From positions 4,030,001-4,094,000 of the forward strand of contig CBDBKI010000005.1 of NCBI GenBank assembly GCA_965206615.1: 64,000 bases of DNA, written 5' to 3'. Of this stretch, positions 26,002 to 35,794 are shown in pieces. The position numbers were made by a program, and so were the translations under genes. The notes beneath the pieces are model-generated. The model was not told the origin of the DNA. It searched no databases and worked only from the letters and a program-made list of their open reading frames with translations. Numbering within the stretch: position 1 is the stretch's first letter; every line of letters begins with the position of its first letter. This DNA is from VXNE01 sp965206615 (GTDB lineage Bacteria > Pseudomonadota > Gammaproteobacteria > Pseudomonadales > Azotimanducaceae).

Positions 26002-26287
26002 ATAGGCGCTTGCGCCCGAGGCAAGCGCAAATGGGCAGGCTCACCCTTGCGCGAGCCCGCGGAGCGGTTGACGTCTAGCTCGCGACAAATACCATTGTCG
26101 ACCGCAAGAGGAATTAGTCAATGCAGTTGATCTCGCAGCGGCGCGTCTTGTCCATGGCGAATCCCCGCCACGTTCCCAGCGCCAACGCTACGCGCGTACC
26201 ATACGGTCGACACACCCGAATTTCCGGCGACTCACGGCGGCCGCCATACCGGCAGGCTGGGAAGCGAGCGGGTTTCGGCAAAGAGAA
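26002..26287 (+). promoter_or_regulatory. duplicated leader of locus B
   Basis: Near copy of 14,425-14,779, with the same GCGCTTGC/GCAAGCGC hairpin (about 26,005-26,030) and a possible promoter TTGACG 26,068-26,073 with TACCAT 26,090-26,095 (16-base spacer). It differs by a few indels, for example an extra CGGC at about 26,250. No gene seen. Confidence 0.35.
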
Positions 26288-26968
26288 ATGATGGATTCGT
26301 CAGTCGACATCCTCAAATCCAAGGGGCCACTGCCGCAGGGCAAGCCGTCACAACCCAGCTTCGTCGCGAACTTCGTCAACGGACACATGCGGCGTCCGAA
26401 TCGGAGTCCGGCAGGTGCCGTCCTGCTGGCGCTGGGGTTGCTCTACTCTTCGGCCGTTGCTGGACAGACGGCGGGACTGTTTACACCGGTCGACGGTGGT
26501 CCCTCAGCAATTGCCCCGCTGCCCGAGGGGACACTGCGAAGTCGGCTCGTGAAGGCCGATCATGGACGACTGGGGCGGGTCCGGGCGGTCGCTGCCGCTC
26601 TCCGGAGTGCACAGGATCGGTTGGAATCTTCGCGCGTGGAAGAAAGCGAAGCCGCTCAGGCGTCAGGTGCGTCTCTGCGCCTGAACCTGTTTGAAGACGT
26701 TTCGGCCACGGCCATCGTGGAGTGGGCCGAGGCGACCTTTTCCGGGGGCTATTCCCTTTCGGGTAGTCTGCTCGGAGATTCCCTGGGCTCGATGACGCTG
26801 GTGGTGAACGGAAACCGGCTCGTCGGTTCGGTGCAGACAGGGGGGCGGACGTACCGCATCCGTTCCGCCGGCGGGGGCCTGTCGTCCATTATCGAGGTGG
26901 AGGAGCCACCGTTTCGCTGCGGTGTCGACGACCCTTCTCCAGAGGCCGACCACGGCCCGCATCAGTGA
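26288..26968 (+). CDS. secreted metalloprotease prodomain protein (locus B)
   Basis: A 226-residue near-identical paralogue of the locus A prodomain protein: few substitutions, the same signal peptide (MRRPNRSPAGAVLLALGLLY) and the same NLFEDVSATAIVEWAEATFS and GSVQTGGRTYRIRSAGGGLS core. The C-terminus differs: VDDPSPEADHGPHQ instead of VDDLSPETDHGH, caused by a local duplication at the junction with the protease gene. Its TGA stop overlaps the GTG that opens the frame of protein B (GTGA). The split prodomain is therefore conserved in both duplicates, arguing that it is functional and not a one-off break. Confidence 0.75.
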   Translation: MMDSSVDILKSKGPLPQGKPSQPSFVANFVNGHMRRPNRSPAGAVLLALGLLYSSAVAGQTAGLFTPVDGGPSAIAPLPEGTLRSRLVKADHGRLGRVRAVAAALRSAQDRLESSRVEESEAAQASGASLRLNLFEDVSATAIVEWAEATFSGGYSLSGSLLGDSLGSMTLVVNGNRLVGSVQTGGRTYRIRSAGGGLSSIIEVEEPPFRCGVDDPSPEADHGPHQ

Positions 26969-27028
26969 CGCGGCGAGGCGCGAGGGGAACGTGTCGACGA
27001 CCTTTCTCCAGAGACCGACCACGGCCAC
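26923..27028. repeat. local direct repeat at the prodomain/protease junction of locus B
   Basis: The ~35-base stretch GTCGACGACC-TTCTCCAGAG... occurs at about 26,923-26,957 and again at about 26,994-27,028, while locus A has it once (around 15,416-15,450). The duplication, with unrelated bases between, moved the overlap from TGATG to GTGA. Confidence 0.85.
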
Positions 27029-30000
27029 TGAGGCCCGGATTTCCGGTGGCCTGGCATCCTGTGCGACGGCTCGTACCGCTGTCCACGGTCTTGGCTGCGT
27101 TGCCACTGCTATTTTCCCACGGCGTTCATGCGCAGGATGGAACCGTCGCCACCGACAAGGCGGCGCTTGAGGCGCTCTACGCCGCGACGGACGGTGCCAA
27201 CTGGACCACCAGTACCAACTGGGAAACCAGTGAGCCATTGAGTTCATGGCACGGTGTGACGACCGACACCGATGGACGTGTGACGGCTCTGGATCTGGGT
27301 GACAACGGCCTGGACGGCACGCTTCCTGCCGCCCTGGGCGACCTGGACGCTCTTGAGACGCTCGACCTGCCGGACAACGATCTGAGTGGGGCGCTGCCCT
27401 CGGAACTTGTGGACTTGACGGCTCTCCGGGCGCTGAGGCTGACTGCGAGTCGGGCCTTGACCGGGCCGCTCCCGGACGGGATCCGGGAAATCGCGAACCT
27501 GTCGATTGTGAGGATTGCGGATACGGAACTGTGCGCGCCAGGCGATGAGACCTTCCAGGCATGGGTCGGGACAATCCTTTTCTGGGGGGCGCGCTGTCCC
27601 CCCGATACGAGCTCGACGATCGACTTGGCCGTGTTTTACACACCCGGCGCCCGGTATATCCAAGGCGGGACCATGGCAATCAAGGACCGGATCGACGAGA
27701 TGGTGGCGTGGACCAACAACGCCTACCGCAGGAGCGACGTGAAACAGCGGGTAAATCTGGTCGCGGTGGCCGAGACGGACTACGCCGAGGAGGATGACCT
27801 TACGGATATCTATCGCCTTCGTCATGCGTCTGACGGCCACATGGACGAAGTGCACGGGGTGCGCGACCGCGAGGCTGCGGACATCGTGATGCTGATCCGG
27901 CGGTTTAGGACTGGCGACAGTGGCGGACGGGCGTTTCTGCTGACCGCCTCTTCCCGACCAGATTGGGCGTTCGCCGTCGCCTCTGCCTTTTCGCGTGCTT
28001 TCGCGCACGAACTGGGGCACGTCATGGGCTTACACCACGACCGCTACGTGGCGTGCGACGGAAGCCAGTGCAGTGGCGCGGCGTTCCCTTACGCTTATGG
28101 CTACATCCATTGCGACGAGATGGCCCCCACCAATCGCTGGAGGACGATCATGGCGTACAGCGACAGGTGCCAAGTCCTGTACACTTTGCAGAACTTCTCG
28201 GACCCGGATGCCACTTTTCGCGGCGGTCCTTTAGGCACTGCGGGCCTCGCGCCGTCCGGGCTGGTGGACGGTCCGGCCGACGCGGTACGCGCGCTGAACC
28301 GCACACGCGCCTGGGTGTCGGACTATCGCCAGGCACCGGACATTGCCGTGTCCTTCAGCGTCGCGAGCTATACCGCCACCGAAGGGGGAAGCGATGCGGT
28401 CATTACCGTGGAACTCAGCGGGGCACCGACCCGCCCGATCGAGGTGCCACTGACAGCGATGTCCAGCACGGGCGCCACGGATTTCGATTACTTTGGCGTC
28501 CCGTCGTTCGTCCGGTTCGACGGAGACAGGACGGAGGAGTCCTTCGTTGTGTACGCCGTCGACGACGCTGCGGACGACGACAACGAAACGCTGCTGTTGA
28601 CGTTGGGGCAGCCGCCGGCCCGCAGCGTGACGCTGGCAAGCCCCTCGCAGACCACCGTCAACCTGGCGGACAACGACACCGTTGCGGGCGCGCCGAGCGT
28701 ACTCTGGGCAGAATTGACATCGGGGAGCGGCCGCCACGCGATCGGCGATGTATTCGAGGCGACCGTGCGTTTCAACAAGAGCGTCTCTGTAACCGGCACG
28801 CCACAGCTCGCGCTGACGGTCGGAAGTGAAACGAAGCAGGCGACCTATCGGAGCACGGCAGGCGAGGTCGTCCGGTTCGCCTACACCGTGGCCGAAGGCG
28901 ACGTGGACGAAGACGGCGTCAGCATTGCCGCGAACAGCCTGACGTTAAATGGGGGAACGATCCGCGACGGCGACGATCAGGATGCCTCATTGGCGCACTC
29001 GGCGTCTCCAGCCCGTTGGTTTTATGACCCGGTGGACGGGGTCCGGCCAACGCTCGATAGTGCGGACGCGGATCTGACCGAACTGATTCTGACCTTCGAC
29101 GAGGCGCTCGACAGTCAATCCGTTCCGCCGCCGAGCGCTTTTCGGGTCACCGTCCAAGGGTCGCGCCGAAGCGTCACCGACGTCGCGGTGAACGGCAGCT
29201 CGGTGACGCTCACCCTGGACCGTTCGATCCCGGCGGGTGGGGCCGGCGCGGAAGTGCGCTATTCGCCGGGCACGCCGCAGTTGTTGGACAGGTTCGGCAA
29301 CGCCGCGTCAGCCTTCTCTCGCAGTCTGGACTCGACGGCGCCGACGATCGAGTCCATCGCTAGCGGAGCGACGCATCCGACCAAGGATCCGTTCACGGTT
29401 ACGATCACGTTCTCCGAGTCGGTGACAGACCTCATGGCGGACGAGATCACCGTGACGAATGGCACGGGCTCGGCTGTTTCCGGTACGGGGAAGACCTACA
29501 CGATTCGGGTGACCCCGAACGCTGATTTCGAGGGCAATGTCACGGTGAGCGTCGCGGCCGATGCCGCCAAGGACGCCGGGGAGAACCTGAGCGAAGCCGG
29601 CAGCGAGACGTTTGCGGTCGACACGGTCGCGCCGGCGTTAGCTACCAGCGGCAGCGCCAACGTGAACTGGTCGACGCTGACACTGACGTTCGACGAGGCG
29701 CTCGGCGCGGCGAACGTCCCGACCTCGGCGTTCACGGTGACCGGCGCGACGACGCGCTCGGTTTCCGGCGTCACCGTCGTCGGCTCGACCGTGAGGTTGA
29801 CGCTGAGCATGCCGGTTCTGAACGGGGAGACGGGAATCGAAGTGGATTACGTGCCCCCGACCCGGAATGCCATCGTTGACGAGGCGGGCAACAAGGCCGC
29901 CGGAATCACGGATCAGGCAGTGACCAACAACACGACGGGGGCGACGTTGTCCACGTCCGTGCGCCTGACGATGAATCAGACGGAGGTGACGGAGGCGGGC

Positions 30001-33000
30001 CAGGCCAAGACGGTGATCGTGACCGGCATGGTGGACCGCGCTCCGCGATCGAGCGCGACGGCAGTAACCGTCGCAGTCGGTGCCGGCACCGACACGGCGA
30101 CGGAGGGTACGGACTACGCAACGGTCGACGACCTGACGCTGGCGATTGCGGCCTATTCGACGAGCGGCACGGCGCGTTTCACGCTGAGGCCGACGAATGA
30201 TCGGACCGCCGAAGGGAGGGAGACGATATCCGTGAGCGGCGACGTCGCCGGGCTAACGGTTATCTCCGCTGAACTTGCTCTCGTGGACGACGACGTGCCC
30301 TCGACACGACTGACCCTGTCGCTGGCCCCGTCGACGGTATCGGAAGGGGCAATGCCGACGGATGTGGTGGTGACGGGTTCGCTCGATGCCGGGGCGCGCC
30401 CGTCGGCTTCGGTGGTGACCGTTACGGTAGGCGCATCCACCGATTCCGCGACGGAAGGTCTGGACTACGCGAACGTGTCGGCGCTGCAGATTGCGGTCCC
30501 GGCGAATGAGACCACCGGGCAGACGACGTTCACTCTGCGTCCGGACAACGATGCGATTGCCGAAGGCGCAGAAACGATCTCCGTGAGCGGGCGAGTGAGC
30601 GGCCTGACGGTGGAGCCGGCCACCCTGACTCTTTCCGACAACGACACGGCGTCTCGCGTCGTGACGCTTTCGGTGGATCCGGAATCGGTCTCCGAGGACG
30701 TTCCTGAGAACGTGACGGTGACCGTGTCGTTGAACGCCGGGGCGCGCGCCGAGGACACGGGAGTGCGGCTGACCGTGGGTGCGGCGGGCGACACGGCGAT
30801 ACCGGGGACGGATTACGAGCGGGTCTCGGAGCGGACGCTGACGATCCTGGCGGGCGAGACCAGCGGCACGGCCGTGTTCCGGCTGGAGCCGCGCGACAAC
30901 GACTCGACGGATGGCGCGAGAAGGTTGTCGGTGACGGGCTCGACGACGGTGGCGGAACTGCGGATCGAACCCGCAACAGGCGCCCGGATCGCCTTGGAAG
31001 ACGACGACATACCGGGAGTGCGGGTGGTGCCGGATACGCTGACCGTGGTGGAGGCCGAGTCCAACACCTACACGGTGGAACTGCAGACGCGGCCCACGGC
31101 TGACGTCACGGTGACGATTGGAGGCGTATCGGGCGACCTGAGTCTCGACAAGACCAGTCTCGTGTTCACCCAGGCCGACTGGCGCGACCCGCAAGCCGTG
31201 GAGGTGACGGCGGCGGACGACGACGACAACAGGCAGGATCCCGACGTGACGCTGACGCACCGGGCGTCGGGTGCGGCCGAGTATCGGGGGTTGCGTACGG
31301 ATCTGGTGGTGTCGATCCGGGAGAACGACCCGAGCCTGGTGTTCAGCGGCTCGGCGCTCACGGTGCGGGAAGGACAAACGGCCACGTACACGGTCGCGTT
31401 GGCCACTGTCCCCACGGCCGACGTGACGGTGCAGGTTACCGGAGTATCGGGCGATCTGAGCCTGAACCAGGCTCGGCTGGTATTCACGCCGGGCCGCTGG
31501 GATGACGCGCACACGATCACCGTCGAGGCGGCGGAGGACGACGACACTTCGACGGACCCGGCGGTGACGCTGACGCACCAGGCGTCGGGCGGGGGCTACG
31601 ACGGGATCTCCGGCACGGTACGGGTGACGATTACGGAGAACGACCGGGGCGGTGGCAGCGGAGGTGGCTCCGGGGGAGGAGGTGGAGGTGGTGGAGGCGG
31701 TGGCTCCGCCAACCGGCCGCCTGTAGTGACGGAGCCGATCGGGGCGCAGGTCCTGGAGCTGGCAGGCAGCGTCGGCATAGACGCGGCAGAGCACTTCCGC
31801 GATCCCGAGGGCCGCACCATGACCTTCGAAGCGGAGTCGGCCGACGTGTCGGTGGCGACCGTTGCGGTGGACGGCAGCGTCGTGACGGTCGAGGGCATCG
31901 CGCATGGCGGGACGACGGTCACGGTGACGGCCGTGGACAATCGGCGCCTGCGCGTGAGCCAGAGTTTCGAAGTGTCGGTCGGGTACGAGGTGTCGTTCGC
32001 CAGTGCGGAGGTGTCCGTAGCCGAGGGCAGTACGGCGACGCTCAGGGTCGCGCTCAACCGCCCGCGCGAGGCGGCGACCGTCCGTTACGTCCTCGGCGTG
32101 GACGCCGACCCCGCCACCCCCGACGCGGACGCTACCGATCACGACGGCATGGACGGCGAGGTCACGATCGCGGCGGGCGCCACCGAGGCGGACATCGGCA
32201 TCGCGATTCGCGACGACACGGACATCGAGCCGCCCCGCGAGAGCTTTACCGTGACCCTGCAGGAGACGGAGGCCCAGATGCAGGACTTCGGGTTGGGCAT
32301 TGCCACGGTGCGTGTGACGATTAACGAGGGGGTATGCGACCGTACCCGGCAAGTGCGCAACGCGCTGCGCAGATCGCTGCCGTGCGAAGCGGTGTCCGGG
32401 ACGGACTTGGCCGCGCGGTCGGAGCTGGATCTTGCGAATACCGATCTGGGGGCGCTGCAGGTCGGCGATCTGTCCGGCCTCGCCGGTCTGACCTCGCTAG
32501 ACTTGTCTGGCAATGCCTTGACGTCCCTGCCCGAGGGCATGTTCGCGGGACTTGGGGCGCTCGGTGAAGTGCAGCTGCAGGACAACCCCGGTGCGCCGTT
32601 CACGCTGCAGCTGGAGCTCGTGCGTACGGACGGTGCGCTGTCGGCACGGGGCCCGGCGAGGGTCGTGGCGCGCGTGCGGGAAGGCGCACCGTTCGCGATG
32701 CGCGCCGCGCTGTCAGCGGTCAATGGGACGCTGTCGCCCGGTACAGCCCTCGTACCTGCAGGTATGACCGCCGGCACTCCCATAGCCGTTACGCAGAACG
32801 CGGGCGGCGCGACGCGGGTCACGGCGGCGGCGCCGGCCGTGCCGGACACGCGTTGCGGCGTGCTGGGCATGTACCGGTGCTTCCAGGGGATGACCACCAC
32901 GGTCGGCGGGACTCTCGTGCTATTCAAGGCTCCTCCGGAGGTGACGGACACGCCGTCGCGCACCACCTTGGCTGCGGAGGGCGACGCAGCGCGTATTGAC

Positions 33001-33294
33001 CTGTCCGCGCTGTTCGCGGCGTCCGGCGGGGGCGCGCTCACCTATTTCGCAGGATCAAGCGATCCGACGCTGGCCACCGGGACCGTCGACGGAGACACAC
33101 TGACCTTGGCTTCGAACGAGGACGGCCGCGAAGGCGCGGTGACCATCACGGTGACCGCGACCGATGAAGACGGCCTGTCGGTCACGTTGACCTTCGAGGT
33201 GACCATCGAGTCGATACCGCGCGGCCTGCTTCGCGGCTGGCGCCGGGTACTGCTGGAGCAGGCTATGGAACGGAGGGCCGCCCCGGTCGAGTGA
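26965..33294 (+). CDS. giant secreted LRR-metalloprotease-Calx-beta protein B
   Basis: A 2,109-residue intact paralogue of protein A, with the same order: signal peptide (LVPLSTVLAALPLLFSHGVH), LRR, reprolysin-like protease with HELGHVMGLHHD (H348, H352, H358 counted from GTG 26965), Calx-beta, SwmB/Ig-like, a shorter Calx-beta array, Gly-rich linker, cadherin-like module, capped LRR and final Ig-like domain with an identical basic tail. The start is uncertain: GTG 26965 overlaps the prodomain stop, but a GTG near 27,046 just before the signal peptide is also plausible, because the ATG used in locus A is AGG here. Relative to A about 716 residues of Calx-beta array are missing, joined in frame at TARFTLRPTNDRTAEG. 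N-terminal domains have diverged more than the 3-prime half. Confidence 0.9.
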   Translation: MTRRGARGTCRRPFSRDRPRPLRPGFPVAWHPVRRLVPLSTVLAALPLLFSHGVHAQDGTVATDKAALEALYAATDGANWTTSTNWETSEPLSSWHGVTTDTDGRVTALDLGDNGLDGTLPAALGDLDALETLDLPDNDLSGALPSELVDLTALRALRLTASRALTGPLPDGIREIANLSIVRIADTELCAPGDETFQAWVGTILFWGARCPPDTSSTIDLAVFYTPGARYIQGGTMAIKDRIDEMVAWTNNAYRRSDVKQRVNLVAVAETDYAEEDDLTDIYRLRHASDGHMDEVHGVRDREAADIVMLIRRFRTGDSGGRAFLLTASSRPDWAFAVASAFSRAFAHELGHVMGLHHDRYVACDGSQCSGAAFPYAYGYIHCDEMAPTNRWRTIMAYSDRCQVLYTLQNFSDPDATFRGGPLGTAGLAPSGLVDGPADAVRALNRTRAWVSDYRQAPDIAVSFSVASYTATEGGSDAVITVELSGAPTRPIEVPLTAMSSTGATDFDYFGVPSFVRFDGDRTEESFVVYAVDDAADDDNETLLLTLGQPPARSVTLASPSQTTVNLADNDTVAGAPSVLWAELTSGSGRHAIGDVFEATVRFNKSVSVTGTPQLALTVGSETKQATYRSTAGEVVRFAYTVAEGDVDEDGVSIAANSLTLNGGTIRDGDDQDASLAHSASPARWFYDPVDGVRPTLDSADADLTELILTFDEALDSQSVPPPSAFRVTVQGSRRSVTDVAVNGSSVTLTLDRSIPAGGAGAEVRYSPGTPQLLDRFGNAASAFSRSLDSTAPTIESIASGATHPTKDPFTVTITFSESVTDLMADEITVTNGTGSAVSGTGKTYTIRVTPNADFEGNVTVSVAADAAKDAGENLSEAGSETFAVDTVAPALATSGSANVNWSTLTLTFDEALGAANVPTSAFTVTGATTRSVSGVTVVGSTVRLTLSMPVLNGETGIEVDYVPPTRNAIVDEAGNKAAGITDQAVTNNTTGATLSTSVRLTMNQTEVTEAGQAKTVIVTGMVDRAPRSSATAVTVAVGAGTDTATEGTDYATVDDLTLAIAAYSTSGTARFTLRPTNDRTAEGRETISVSGDVAGLTVISAELALVDDDVPSTRLTLSLAPSTVSEGAMPTDVVVTGSLDAGARPSASVVTVTVGASTDSATEGLDYANVSALQIAVPANETTGQTTFTLRPDNDAIAEGAETISVSGRVSGLTVEPATLTLSDNDTASRVVTLSVDPESVSEDVPENVTVTVSLNAGARAEDTGVRLTVGAAGDTAIPGTDYERVSERTLTILAGETSGTAVFRLEPRDNDSTDGARRLSVTGSTTVAELRIEPATGARIALEDDDIPGVRVVPDTLTVVEAESNTYTVELQTRPTADVTVTIGGVSGDLSLDKTSLVFTQADWRDPQAVEVTAADDDDNRQDPDVTLTHRASGAAEYRGLRTDLVVSIRENDPSLVFSGSALTVREGQTATYTVALATVPTADVTVQVTGVSGDLSLNQARLVFTPGRWDDAHTITVEAAEDDDTSTDPAVTLTHQASGGGYDGISGTVRVTITENDRGGGSGGGSGGGGGGGGGGGSANRPPVVTEPIGAQVLELAGSVGIDAAEHFRDPEGRTMTFEAESADVSVATVAVDGSVVTVEGIAHGGTTVTVTAVDNRRLRVSQSFEVSVGYEVSFASAEVSVAEGSTATLRVALNRPREAATVRYVLGVDADPATPDADATDHDGMDGEVTIAAGATEADIGIAIRDDTDIEPPRESFTVTLQETEAQMQDFGLGIATVRVTINEGVCDRTRQVRNALRRSLPCEAVSGTDLAARSELDLANTDLGALQVGDLSGLAGLTSLDLSGNALTSLPEGMFAGLGALGEVQLQDNPGAPFTLQLELVRTDGALSARGPARVVARVREGAPFAMRAALSAVNGTLSPGTALVPAGMTAGTPIAVTQNAGGATRVTAAAPAVPDTRCGVLGMYRCFQGMTTTVGGTLVLFKAPPEVTDTPSRTTLAAEGDAARIDLSALFAASGGGALTYFAGSSDPTLATGTVDGDTLTLASNEDGREGAVTITVTATDEDGLSVTLTFEVTIESIPRGLLRGWRRVLLEQAMERRAAPVE

Positions 33295-34139
33295 CGGCAC
33301 GGCGGCAAAGCCGGTCGCGGAAGATGGCGTGCCGGTGACGTGCCTTCGCGTAGATGGGGATGGGGGCAAGAAGGGCCGTGCGTCGAGACGGTCACCGCCG
33401 CAGGCATTCGGGTGGCAAACGGACGCTGTGACGAAGTGTGCCCTGACGGCCGGGCACTTCGCTGGCGCGGCGACGGGCAGCGTGTCCGCTGACTCGTGGT
33501 GTCGAGGAGTGCCGTCGCGCACGCTATATAGAGGTCGCTCTCGGGCTCGCGACGGACGCCCTGAGGGACGCCTGTAGAGCGTCAAGCAGGATGACACGCG
33601 TCCGCGACAACCAGGATGAGAAAGAGGTGTCGGGGCTGAGTGGGGCCGGCGTGGACGATCCGTGGCGGACGCCTCCGGCCGATCGGGATAGAACTGCCTG
33701 CAGACTCTGGGTCCCAGGCATCGGCCCGTTCGAGCCGGCGCTCTCGCTTCTCGGGGGCGAGATGGCTGCGGGCGCACCAGTCGGCACACTCGGCATAAGA
33801 GCGGATGCGACGATGGACTAATGACCGGCGTGTCGTGCGCGGACGACACGCAAACGCGGCGCGCGTAGAGGACCTCTCGCAAGGCTTCGACTTGGCGCAG
33901 CGCGTAGTGATGATGTGCGTCATGGTCGGCGGCGCTCGCACCAGATAAAGCCTCGACCTCGGCGGATGGCACCGCCGCCGGCCGTGCGACCGCCAGCCCC
34001 CGCGCTGCCACCACGTGATCGTGGCTTCGCTCGCTCGGCCCGACCGGCCCACACTGTCGATTCGGCACGGGCCGCCAGGGCGGTGGGGTGGGGGCCCGAA
34101 TTACCGCAAAAATCTCGCTATTCGAGAGATATTCTGGTG
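33295..34139. other. 845 bp without a recognisable gene
   Basis: Between the stop of protein B and the IS110 remnant. Frames are short, Arg/Pro-rich and without motifs. A minus-strand piece around 33,700-33,900 (MTHIITT..., CADWCARSHLAPEKRE) is slightly less random but I cannot assign it. No terminator hairpin with U tract was seen after locus B. Confidence 0.4.
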
Positions 34140-34140
34140 C

Positions 34141-35354
34141 TCTTGATGCTGGTGCGCAACTTCGGGACGTTTACGGGCGATCTGGAGGCGATGGCCGAAT
34201 GGCTTGGCGCGTGCGGGGTTCGGCAAGTGGCGATGGAGTCCACGGGGGTGTACTGGATCCCGGTGTTCGAGGTGCTCGAGCGGGCGGGTTTCGATGTGCA
34301 GCTGGTGAACCCGCGGGCGACCAAGCAGGTGAGCGGGCGCAAGAGCGACGTGCTGGACTGCCAATGGATCCGGCAACTCATGAGCTACGGGCTGTTGCGG
34401 GGCGCGTTCCGGGCGCCGGACGCGCTGTGTCCGATGCGCTCCTATGTCCGCCAGCGCGGCCAACTCATCCGTGACCGCAGCCGCGCGGTGCAACACATGC
34501 AAAAGGCGCTGACGCAAATGAACGTTCAGTTGGACAATGTGCTGAGCGACATCATGGGCAAGACCGGCCAGTTGATTGTGCGCGCCATCGTTGCGGGCGA
34601 GCGGGACGGGGCGGCGCTGGCGCGGTACCGGGACGGTCGCTGCAAGGCCGACGAGGCGACCATCGCGGCCAGCTTGCGAGGCAACTGGCGCGACGAGCAC
34701 CTGTTTGCCCTGGAACAGGCGCTGGCCCGTCACGACATGCTGCAAAGCCAGATCGAGGCGTGCGCGGCGCGCGTCGACGCCGAACTCGACGGGCAGGCGC
34801 GGGACGGGGCGGCGAAGGAGCCGTCCGCGGCGGCGCGGAGTGCCCGCGAGCGCCTCCTGCGGGAACGGCTGCAGCGGATGCTGGGGGCGGACTTGACCGC
34901 GATTCCGACCGTGGGCGTGGAGACGGCTCTGACGGTCGCCGCGGAGGTCGGCGCGGACCTGTCGCGCTTTGCCACGGCGGCCCACTTCTGCTCGTGGCTG
35001 GGCTTGGCGCCCGGCACGACCATCAGCGGCGACAAGCGCCTGGGCGGCCGACCAGGCAGGCCAACCGGGTCGGCCAGGCGTTGCGCATGGCCGCAAGTAC
35101 CGCCCGCAACAGCAAGACCACCATCGGCGCGGCACGTCGCCGACGCCTCTCGCGCATGGACTCTGCCAAGGCGGTCAAGGCCACCGCCCATCAACTGGCC
35201 CGGCTGATATGCCATGCTGACCCGCGGCGAGGAATACATCGAGCGCGACTTGGCGGCCATGGAGACGGAGTGCCGCGACCGCCAGATCAAACACCTGCAG
35301 CGCCAAGCGCGGCACTTCGACCTGGCGCTCGTGCCGGCGGAACAAGCCGTTTGA
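34141..35354 (+). pseudogene. IS110-family (IS1111-like) transposase, decayed
   Basis: The plus strand reads LVRNFGTFTGDLEAMAEWLG, VRQVAMESTGVYWIPVFEVL, GRKSDVLDCQWIRQLMSYGL (Glu and Asp of the DEDD site), HMQKALTQMNVQLDNVLSDI and the C-terminal LQRMLGADLTAIPTVGVETA, HFCSWLGLAPGTTISGDKRL. The first catalytic Asp near the N-terminus is absent. Frameshifts occur near 35,052 (KRLGG then RQANRVGQALRMAA), near 35,130 and near 35,210 (LARLI then YAMLTRGEEYIERDLAAMET); the final frame ends QRQARHFDLALVPAEQAV. A transposase that would normally move a circular IS, now inactive. It lies between convergent loci B and C. Confidence 0.85.
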
Positions 35355-35794
35355 GAACGGACCGCTCTCGCCCCGAAGATCAGCAGTTACGAGATTGTTC
35401 CATGCAAGTCTGCGCTGTAGGACGCTTTCAGTGCATGGCGGTGGGAGAACGGGTCCAATCCCTACAGAGTATTGACCTCATTGTGGAGAACTGAAGCCGT
35501 GTTGGGCTTTGTTTATGCCCATCAGTGGGATCTGTTGGCGCTGAATTTTTCCACGGCGCAGACTCCTAGACGTGCACTTAGTCCGCAACGCTTTCGCGCA
35601 CGTTCCGAAGGGGCAGCGGCCGGCGCGATCCGCGCGGCGTTTCGTGCAGGAAGACGCCGCCTCTGCCAGCCGCCAGGGGGTCAGTTTTCGTGTCGCCAAG
35701 GGGGCAGTTCCTGATGTCGCTTGACAACGAAGTTGCAGAACCGCCTCTTTGGGCGCGCCCCCAAGGGTCGTCGCGAGCGACGGTCGGCGAGGCT
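35355..35794. other. 440 bp without a gene; possible IS21-type end
   Basis: At about 35,685-35,730 the sequence GGGGGTCAGTTTTCGTGTCG, then CCAAGGGGGCAGTTCCTGAT, then GTCGCTTGACA resembles the repeated terminal sequences I associate with IS21-family elements. A related CAGTTCTTGATGATGTCGCT appears at about 55,909. Suggestive only. No gene seen. Confidence 0.3.

Larger units (their letters stand above)
25270..26964 (+). repeat. segmental duplication, copy 2
   Basis: Second copy of 13,985-15,453. It keeps more of both recombinase fragments and contains small insertions (CGGC at about 26,250; AVLQ codons at about 25,810). The duplication includes the mobile-element debris, so the whole recombinase-plus-protease cassette was copied, not only the genes. 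Confidence 0.85.
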
